Assembly: GCA_002005505.1 (NCBI GenBank)
Contig: KV908433.1
Span: 360,323 to 375,322, forward strand
Source of the DNA: Botryococcus braunii
Taxonomy: Eukaryota > Chlorophyta > Trebouxiophyceae
Direction of reading: 5' to 3'
DNA length: 15,000 nt
Below are positions 8,813-15,000 of the stretch, piece by piece (positions within the stretch are counted from its first letter, which is position 1; every line of letters starts with the position of its first letter). The notes beneath the pieces are model-generated. The model saw nothing but the letters and a program-made list of their open reading frames with translations, did not search any database and had not been told where the DNA came from. Both the position numbers and the translations under genes were made by a program.

Positions 8813-9980
8813 AAGGTTAAATACACATAATCGAGAGGGGAACATAGCTTTTGGCATTGATAATATCAAATAAATGACCCGGATGCATGGGCAATAAAGA
8901 TCTCGGTTGCCTATTGCCAGGTTCCCTTGATCCTCTGTATGCACGTGATAGGCATGGCTACCCAGAACTGATGACCATTTCACTGCAACACTGCCCCAAA
9001 ACGTCAGCATACCAGATGCTGGTTGTACTGTCAAGTAATATATGGGTTATGCTGCCAAGGAACCATGAATTCATACTGGGGACAAATTGGCCAGCCAGCT
9101 TTAGGCCACCATTGTAACCAGAAACATGTGTTATCTTCCCGCAAATGAGTGCGCACAAGTTATGCAACCAAATTTAACACATATGTAAGGCCTGATTCAT
9201 AGAAAAATGTGCATGCCGATGATGCCCCATAGCTTTGACACATGATCTCAGCTTGAGGTGCCACATACAGCTTCTCTCAGCGAGAAGCAACACTACATCT
9301 CGTTCCTTAACATGTTTGTACATAAAGTAGAATATGTAGCAGCAACAGAGGTTGGAAAGAACCAAGCTAAATAACGTCCATTCTACCGTAGGTCAGTTGG
9401 ACAAACCATGATGTGATAGAGAGAGTGCGCCAAATACGAGTTTGTAGGCCTACAAACTAGGCATTGCCACTGCGCGGCAAGGCGAGGGATTATCTGAATG
9501 TGATGATTGCGCTAATTCTACTTACACTTCGCTTGCGGAGGTTACTCGCCATGACCATCGGCATCAAGATCGCTTCGTCCCAGTCAAGAGAAAATGAAAC
9601 CCCAAACGTAAATACACTGTGTGCAGAGCTACAATAAATATAAACCTTTCCACAAGATCAGTAGCATCATCATCGCGAGTATTCTGTCTAACTGCGTTGG
9701 AAATATTTTGGACGAAAATGTCGCCAACAGTACTCAGTATTACCTGATTGGTCCATGACCTTCACCAGAATCAAAGCAATACATACTGCAACATATCCAT
9801 GCAAGGATACGAGGAAACTTCCAAAGAAATCGAAAGTGAGGACCCACGCTTTGGAGACATTGAATGGCGGCATTCAACTATGCAACTCAATTGCAATACG
9901 CTATCACAAGGTACCGCAATGATGCTCTTAAGACATGTTTAAATAATTGTAGCATATCTTAATCTCGTTTACAAGAGAAT
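8813..9980. other. Non-coding stretch
   Basis: No gene is supported here. Open frames are short and without domains. The only structure I see is the palindrome at 9439-9458. Confidence 0.5.
9439..9458. repeat. Perfect 20-bp palindrome
   Basis: AGTTTGTAGG is followed directly by its reverse complement CCTACAAACT. The GGCC centre and AGTT/AACT flanks recall the hairpin at 4290-4324, whose core is AGTTAGGCCTAAACT. Confidence 0.95.
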
Positions 9981-10018
9981 GCTCAGCGGAATCCAGAGAA
10001 ATCGGAAACCTAAAGACT
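9981..10018 (-). repeat. Possible internally deleted LTR fragment
   Basis: GCTCAGCGGAATC matches the LTR near its plus-strand start (5230-5242). The following GAGAAATCGGAAACCTAAAGA resembles a later LTR stretch (from about 5285, AGATCGGAATCGAAAACCC), as if about 45 bp between them were deleted. It lies just before the fuller LTR copy at 10027. The second match is loose. Confidence 0.3.
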
Positions 10019-10024
10019 ATACCA
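10015..10024 (-). promoter_or_regulatory. Candidate tRNA primer-binding site
   Basis: On the minus strand TGGTATAGTC begins two bases after the LTR's terminal ACA. Primer sites of LTR retrotransposons start with TGG, complementary to the tRNA CCA end. The first six bases match the usual initiator-methionine site (TGGTAT) and the rest do not. This supports 10027-10095 being a 5' LTR in minus orientation. Confidence 0.3.
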
Positions 10025-10026
10025 AA

Positions 10027-10095
10027 TGTAGCGCTCAGCGGAATTGAACCCAGGACCATCGCCTGGCCATGGCGTGCCCTGCCACAGTGGTCTCA
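10027..10095 (-). mobile_element. Truncated second LTR copy
   Basis: It matches 5224-5286 with three substitutions and one 6-bp insertion (CCATGG in the middle of TGGCGTG). The match ends at GTGGTCTCA, after which the LINE reading frame begins. Taken with the candidate primer site, it would be the inner end of a 5' LTR broken by the LINE piece. Alternatively it is a short SINE-like repeat of about 65 bp present twice. Confidence 0.5.
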
Positions 10096-10571
10096 TGGAT
10101 ACCTTTTTAGCTCTCATTAGGCAGGCCAATACCCTCCCTGTGGCCTCTCTCCATGTCTCCCCTCGGTTAGCCCCTGCTGGTCCCCAGCTTTGTACTTATG
10201 TGCGGTGGTTTGCGCGCCCCACTAAGGCTCAGCGCTCCCGCCTCCTTTATCTGTCTCTTGATGTTGCCAAGGTCCGGCTCTTTCTCAGGTTTCGTCTTGG
10301 TGTTCATGGCCTCCCCATTGACATGGGCCGCAGACAACGTCTTCCGTGCCTTCAGCGCCTGTGTGATATGTGTGGCTCCTCTGTGGGTGATGAACACCAC
10401 TTTGTCTTTCACTGTCCCGCTCTTACTGCGGTGCGGGACCGTTATCCCCACTTGTTTGTGGGTCCTTCTCGATCTCTTCGGCAGTTCATTTGGCACGCTG
10501 ACTTGCGTGCGGTCGTCTCCTTTATCTCGAATGCATTCCAGGCTCGTGCTAATTTACGCCGGCTACGGTGA
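10095..10571 (+). pseudogene. C-terminal fragment of a non-LTR retrotransposon reverse-transcriptase protein
   Basis: This ATG-started open frame of 158 residues has the tail typical of LINE polyproteins. It shows a basic [18 protein letters not shown] segment followed by a zinc-binding motif (CDMC, then [12 protein letters not shown]), next VRDRYPHLF, and a closing aromatic/basic helix ([17 protein letters not shown]). In such proteins the CCHC-type tail follows the RT domain and binds template RNA. The RT catalytic core is absent, so this is a 5'-truncated copy without activity. The ATG straddles the junction with the LTR copy, so it is probably fortuitous. The frame is intact to a stop after LRRLR, which suggests a fairly young insertion. 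The family is recognised from the motif pattern, not from a search. Confidence 0.78.
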
Positions 10572-10791
10572 CTTGGCCGCAGCCACGTCTGTGGCTGCCC
10601 CCCCCCCCCTTATCCCCCCTTCCTTCCCCTTTTCGTTTGCTCAGTTATGCCTTCGCTCTTCGCTTGGCCACTTCTTGTGGGCAGTTCTTCCTAGTTTTGG
10701 CTTGTGTGTGTGTTGTGGACATCTCATCATGCCCTCGTGGCTGGACAGATGTAACTTCTTCTTCCTTTACAAGAGTGGAGTAAAAAAGACC
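10572..10791 (+). mobile_element. Probable LINE 3' UTR and end
   Basis: Pyrimidine-rich sequence follows the RT-tail stop, including a run of 12 C at 10598-10609 and T/C-rich blocks. It ends near GGAGTAAAAAA (about 10781-10791), a short A-run that could be the element's 3' tail. A target-site duplication is not visible. Confidence 0.4.
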
Positions 10792-10837
10792 AGCCCAATG
10801 TTCAGGGACCCAAACCCCCAATGTGTCAAGCTATGAG

Positions 10838-11407
10838 TCACACCCGGCGAGCGGCCAGCTCTTGGTGGACCCTGCGGTACGAATGGTGACCAACGGTGAA
10901 AACTTGGTGGACAAGGGCAGGGGTCAGGGGATGGCGGCGGACACGGGCCGGGGGAGCAGAGGGCGGAGGATCAGCAACGGCGGCGGATGCATGCGGTCGT
11001 CCTCGGGGTTGCGAATGGAGGCGGCCCTGGGGCTCTGAAGTATCATGCGGCGGCGGTGCAGGGCGGGGAAGGCCAGGAAGAAGGTTAACATCAGGGGGAA
11101 CCAGGCCATCCTCCAGATTCCACAAGCGCTGGCAGGTGTCTGGGTTGGTTGCGCACGAAAGAACTCCCAGGGAATGGGTTTTGAAGCAAGTGGTGCACAA
11201 CCAGCTGGAGGTAGCTCGCAAGATGGCTTCAAGCTTCCTGTACGCTGCTGGGGATCTGAGTTGCGACACCCAGTCATCCCGCCCAGCATCGCCGAGCTTG
11301 TGGAACCTCTGCAAGTGACGTAGGAGCCCAGCACCCGTAGTGATCTTACGAGACTTGCATGATGCCTTCCAAGGGCAGGTGGGGTCAAAGAGAGGAACGC
11401 TGGCCAT
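10838..11407 (-). CDS. Zinc-finger protein start, probably the N-terminus of a non-LTR retrotransposon ORF
   Basis: A 189-residue ATG-started frame. A C2H2-like finger is visible (C11, C17, H31, H36, in CPWKASC...LRHLQRFH). A second cysteine/histidine cluster follows (C71, C74, H78, C85). A Pro/Arg-rich, low-complexity tail occupies roughly residues 115-165. The frame ends at a TGA soon after VHQELAARRV, without any RT or endonuclease domain. Known: several non-LTR element families start with nucleic-acid-binding zinc fingers before the RT. Inference: it is such a start, cut or mutated before RT. Support comes from the tandem-repeated leader directly upstream (11447-12036) and the RT tail next door on the opposite strand. 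A lineage-specific host zinc-finger gene is the alternative. Confidence 0.5.
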   Translation of the reverse strand: MASVPLFDPTCPWKASCKSRKITTGAGLLRHLQRFHKLGDAGRDDWVSQLRSPAAYRKLEAILRATSSWLCTTCFKTHSLGVLSCATNPDTCQRLWNLEDGLVPPDVNLLPGLPRPAPPPHDTSEPQGRLHSQPRGRPHASAAVADPPPSAPPARVRRHPLTPALVHQVFTVGHHSYRRVHQELAARRV

Positions 11408-11446
11408 GGCATCACCAGCTGGGCAACCCAACCCCAAGACCGTTCT

Positions 11447-12036
11447 GGATGCTGGAAAGTGTGGAAGCCCCCAGTCCCTCTGAAAAACTGGCTGGGCTGA
11501 GGCGAAGCGGAGAAGAAAAGGGAAAACCAAGATGATGTGTGAAGAAACACAGGAGTAAGTGTTGTAAAACACTGGAATCTCCGTAAGTGCTGGATGCTGG
11601 GGAGGGGTGAAGCTGTGAGTCCCTGTGAACGACGGGCCGGCGGAGGCAAATCTGAGGGGCCAAAAAAGAAAAAGAAAAAACCAATACTGTGTGTTAAGAA
11701 ACACAGGAAGTGGGGAAGAACACGGGAAATTCTGCAGATGCCAGACGCCAGAAAGTTACGAAGCTGCCAGTCCTGCGGAAAGGCTGGCCGAGCTGGTGCA
11801 AATCTGAGGAAGAAAACAGGAAAACCAATACGATGTGGTATCAAACTGAGAATGAAGTGTTGAAAAACACTGGAAATTCCGCAAAGGCTGGACGCTGAAA
11901 GTGGCGAAGCTGCCAGCCCCGCTTAAAGACTGGCCAGGAGAAGGCAAATCTGAGAAAAAAAGATAAAATCAATACTATGGGTGACGAAACCGATTATCTT
12001 CTTTTCAGCAGCACGGGCATTGGGAGCCAGTGTGGA
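11447..12036 (-). repeat. Four tandem ~147-bp repeats forming a probable LINE 5' UTR
   Basis: Anchors recur regularly. GGATGCTGG-like starts lie at 11447, 11592, 11743 and 11890. GAAGCTG-like words lie at 11464, 11609, 11760 and 11906. GCAAATCTGAG-like words lie at 11502, 11646, 11798 and 11944. Spacing is 144-152 bp throughout. The units are diverged but clearly related, including an A-rich block before AACCAATAC. The array ends 40 bp upstream of the ATG at 11407 on the sense (minus) strand. Repeated promoter monomers are known from the 5' UTRs of some mammalian L1s, and this could be an analogous arrangement. Confidence 0.8.
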
Positions 12037-13115
12037 AAATGGGGATCAAGAGCTTCTTCTTCTGTCTTCGAGCTTCTTATCCGTCTCCCCCCGTCCGACC
12101 CCGGGAGCCGCCCGCCCGCGGCTCCCGGACCGTACCGCCTCGTACCGGCAATTCTGGGACTCCCCGAGGGCGGTCCCAGGTTGCCCCCCCCCCCCCCCCC
12201 CCCCAACAACCCAACACACAACAAAAACCAAAAGGAGACGAAGATACCAACCGAAAACTGGACAAGAAACACACAGAGCTGGGAAACCCCCCCCCCCCTT
12301 GTTGCCTGTCCCCCGTGATTTTCCGTGTTTCGGGGGATAATCCTCGAGCTCCGACCCTCTCCTGAGTCCGGGAGCCGGACCACAGACACCCCTAGAGAAC
12401 CTGAAAAGCTCCAAAATAAAAACTGATCTGCCAGCCAGGGGATTTCCAGTAGTTTCAGCGTTCCCCCTGAATGTTTTCGGATTTCCGAACACCACATTCC
12501 GCGAGCCCCCCTAACGAAAAGGGAAACGGTAAAACCTCTCGAACGCCCCAAAAATAATATAGAAAACAAACATACCAATATGCCAGCCCATGCACACCCC
12601 ATAAGAAAAATGATGCCCCATGTCCCAGATGCCCCGAACGCACCATCCTCGGGTTCCAGCCAGCTAAAACACCACGGACTCTCTAGCTCACCTTGCTGCT
12701 CTCGATTCTTCCCTCATCTCCCGCTGGCGCTCCTCATGGGAAACATTTCCTCCTACTTGCGATCCTCGGGCCGCCCTGGAAGCCTCATCTCCGAAGGCCC
12801 GCCCTCTGGCTGACAAGTATCCCTGCCTGCTACGAGGCATGGAAGGAAACAGCTAATTATATAACACATATGGTGGATGGAATAGCTGAATTTGGGGAAA
12901 ATGAGGCTGAAGAAGCCTTCAGCGTTTTGGGATCGCGAATTTGGGGCGTTCGGATGGAAGAGTGCGGTGCGTTGCGGTACAAACCCACGTGAATGTCCCA
13001 ACGCCCCAACTTAACTTTCACCTGCCTCTCTTCAGACGTTCCCCAACAATCATGGATGAAAATTTCCTGGACAAATAAGCCATGGGGAAACAACAAATGC
13101 TTGACTTCTACTTCT
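12037..13115. other. GC-rich then mixed sequence, no supported gene
   Basis: The left part is GC-rich, with a perfect 11-bp hairpin (CCGGGAGCCGC / GCGGCTCCCGG, 12101-12128). Poly-C runs follow at 12184-12204 (21 C) and 12287-12298 (12 C). The CCGGGAGCCG word recurs near 12368. ACCAA-type words at about 12246 and 12570 weakly recall the upstream tandem units, so the retroelement leader may extend this far. A 25-codon ATG frame at 12737 begins MGNISSYL but has no other support. Confidence 0.4.
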
Positions 13116-13161
13116 CCTTCCCAATGCTCATAATAGCAAGTCCATGGAAGCATTGGGAAGG
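13116..13161. repeat. 13-bp perfect hairpin with a 20-nt loop
   Basis: CCTTCCCAATGCT (13116-13128) pairs exactly with AGCATTGGGAAGG (13149-13161). One G:T and one further pair may extend it outward. It is in non-coding sequence and has no T-run after it. Confidence 0.85.
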
Positions 13162-13361
13162 GGTTAACTTGATGGTTTTGTATGGTTTTCTTCTTCAATA
13201 AATTGACTGTACTGGCAGTAGAGTACTGCGAATGCGTTCCCACTCTCGGGCGAAAAGACGTGGCTCAATGAAAGTTTCATTATGAAACCCTAGGCCATGG
13301 AGCTCAGTTACATAATAGTTTCGGGTGTTCTGTATACTAGGGGTCACAAGGGCAGGGGGTC

Positions 13362-13545
13362 TAAAAAACAAAAAGAAAAATAAACCCAATAAAAAAAAAA
13401 AAAAAAAAAAAAAGCACACACACAAAAAACCGTGGTGACCAGCCACTAGGGCGTGAAAAACGGTTTGTTTGTTTTTTTTTCCCTCCAGGCCTGCAGCTGG
13501 GTGTTTTGTTTTGCTTTTTTGTTTTTGTTTTGTTTTTTTTTCCCC
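13362..13545. repeat. Facing A-rich and T-rich tracts
   Basis: The A-rich tract includes AATAAA words and 23 consecutive A (13391-13413). After a 50-bp GC-balanced gap it is mirrored by T-rich tracts (13464-13545). The inner edges form a 7-bp inverted pair, AAACCGT (13427-13433) and ACGGTTT (13460-13466). This is what two retroposed copies inserted tail to tail would leave. No source gene is recognisable on either side. Confidence 0.6.
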
Positions 13546-13594
13546 TCCTAGGACTCCTGGATGTATACGTAATATTCCATAAGGAATGGAAAAC

Positions 13595-13625
13595 TTTCCT
13601 TTCCTTTCCTTTCCTTTCCTTTCCT
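13595..13625. repeat. (TTTCC)n pentamer microsatellite
   Basis: Six consecutive TTTCC units with no interruption. Confidence 0.95.
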
Positions 13626-13747
13626 GCGCCCTGTCATGTCAGGGCTTTCGCATTGCCTCCCGAGTTCGTTTATGAGTCTATGAAAGTTTATTTCTCTCGC
13701 GCTCCATGACGCCATCAAGTGAGACAGTTAGCATTACAAACAACAAT

Positions 13748-14020
13748 CCTGCAGCATTGGGCAATCACAGCTCAGTGGCAGGGATCAGTCAAGGCCTCAT
13801 CAACATGAAGGGCATATTCGGACTGGAGTTCAGACACATCAGAACTATTTTCATATAGAAAACTATGTACAATGCCACACGTTTTACTGAGTAACGAGCT
13901 AGGAATACGTATTCCTATGGTATACCTGCAGCGTTGGGCAATCACAGCTCAGTGGCAGGATCAGTCAAAGCCTCATCAACATGAAGGGCATAGAGGGACT
14001 GGAGTTCAGACACATCAGAA
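13748..14020 (+). repeat. Direct repeat of a ~97-bp unit
   Basis: Copy one is 13748-13844 and copy two 13925-14020, 177 bp apart start to start. Both run from CCTGCAG through GGCAATCACAGCTCAGTGGC and CATCAACATGAAGGGCAT to GAGTTCAGACACATCAGAA. They differ by about five substitutions and one single-base gap. No reading frame is kept across both because of the gap. The sequence between them holds the 18-bp palindrome at 13900-13917. Confidence 0.93.
13900..13917. repeat. Perfect 18-bp palindrome
   Basis: TAGGAATAC is followed directly by GTATTCCTA. It ends seven bases before the second copy of the 97-bp direct repeat. Confidence 0.93.
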
Positions 14021-15000
14021 TTGCCAGTCACATCTGACTATGCCACTTAAGTACTGCAGGTGTGGCCTGGCGTGCGTACTTGGTTTGCCTCCCCTAGCTC
14101 TGACATCACTGCATCTATGCAACGGACCTCCTATCTGAGGCTCCGTATCAATGCGTACATTGTGATACCATCCATGCGTTGTTTAGTACGGTCGGTCTAA
14201 CGGATTACAGACCCGAACAGTCATCGATCTGTATAAACGACACGATCTAGCTAGCCACATGTGCATAGAGCAGTCAGCTCGGAGCCCAGCACTAACACCG
14301 TAGAAAAAGTTCAGATCACAGAGTCAGATCGTAAGTGCCTACGTAATGTTCGGAGTAGACTCACTTACGACTGCCTCACTCGAATCTATCAATGAGAACC
14401 GTATCTACACCCCGGATCTCATCTGTAAGTACGTATGTCACATGGAACCTCCCCTTACTACATGGGAGAGATCATAAACATTGCCTGATAAGTCAACATG
14501 ACTTTACCAGACTATAATAAGTATAATATTATTGTACCTCAATGTTGTACAACTGTACCTTATTAACTCCTGCAGCTGTACCTTATTTAAATATGCACCT
14601 GTGAGCCCTCTAAGTCCCTTATTAATAGGATGTGACTCACAAACATGTAAGTTGAAAATGTCACTACGTAGTGACATTTTTACATTGTATACATGTCTAG
14701 AAAATATCTATGGTATGCATGTGTGTTTCAATATCCCAACAACTTCCAAAAACTTCTATTTCGTGTGAACTTCTCTAAAGGGGTTGAGTAATATAATCTA
14801 AATCTGCCAAGTGTGGTCGGAACAAGCATGCAGCCTAACGTCAACCCCATGCTTTTGCACGACAAAACCCCTCCCGGACAATGCAAGCTTTCCAGAGACT
14901 TCCTTATAAGAAAATCTAGGGTAATAACCCAAGATTTTGGAACTTATTCAGCGTTTTATCCAAAAGTCTGCAGCTGATTTCTCAAGCACATTGTGTCGAT
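14021..15000. other. Non-coding stretch with small inverted repeats
   Basis: No gene is supported. Present are an inverted pair TCGTAAGTG / CACTTACGA (14329-14370), CTGTACCTTATT duplicated 23 bp apart (14553 and 14576), and the palindrome at 14655-14680. Open frames are short and compositionally random. Confidence 0.5.
14655..14680. repeat. Perfect 26-bp palindrome
   Basis: AAAATGTCACTAC is followed directly by GTAGTGACATTTT. Outside it, ACATGTA on the left and TACATGT on the right (14643-14697) continue the symmetry imperfectly. Confidence 0.95.

Noticed and set aside
5790..9466. CTAGGCATTG found three times (5790, 6861, 9457)
   Set aside because: A 10-bp match is expected by chance at this scale and the flanks do not align.
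11594..11898. Plus-strand frames rich in Lys/Arg across the tandem units
   Set aside because: They are shadows of the ~147-bp repeats; periodic sequence keeps frames open without coding.
12737..12813. Short frame starting MGNISSYL, a possible myristoylation start
   Set aside because: Only 25 codons, no splice donor in place and no downstream continuation.

Overview
This window looks like repeat-rich eukaryotic nuclear DNA. There is no prokaryotic gene density, no operon, and almost no long ATG-initiated ORF. The best lineage hint is a LINE-type reverse-transcriptase C-terminus (10095-10571) whose zinc-binding tail resembles non-LTR elements common in green algae. A few degenerate CCCTAAA-like motifs (4060-4085) agree weakly. 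I would guess a green alga or related lineage, with low certainty.

Layout. (1) 20-1611, minus strand: one recognisable host gene, an F-box protein with a leucine-rich-repeat-like body, broken by a single-base frameshift near 1192 and lacking a clear ATG start. (2) 1612-3398: no supported gene. (3) 3399-5223: three (CA)n arrays, a 51-bp tandem repeat, a near-perfect 35-bp hairpin and a long-arm hairpin whose mismatches are both G:U on the minus strand. (4) 4842-5925: LTR-like segments, best at 5224-5396, with TGTA/TACA ends and an abutting minus-strand polypurine tract. (5) 5413-10026: about 4.6 kb of non-coding sequence with palindromes and small tandem repeats. It ends at 10027-10095 in a second partial copy of the 5224-5396 repeat with a TGG-starting primer-site candidate beside it. 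A non-autonomous, decayed LTR element spanning 5224 to about 10095 is the most economical reading, but it is an inference. (6) 10096-12036: two non-LTR retrotransposon pieces tail to tail. On the plus strand lies a 3' RT tail; on the minus strand lies a zinc-finger ORF start preceded by four roughly 147-bp tandem repeats that look like a repeated 5' UTR/promoter. (7) 12037-15000: homopolymer runs, a hairpin, facing A-rich and T-rich tracts, a duplicated 97-bp unit and more spacerless palindromes, without a supported gene.

The genes do not form a pathway. This is a degraded host gene beside a nest of retroelement remnants. The most unusual items are the tandem-repeat 5' region of the putative LINE, the inferred coding-free LTR element, and the set of exact palindromes of 18-38 bp with no spacer.
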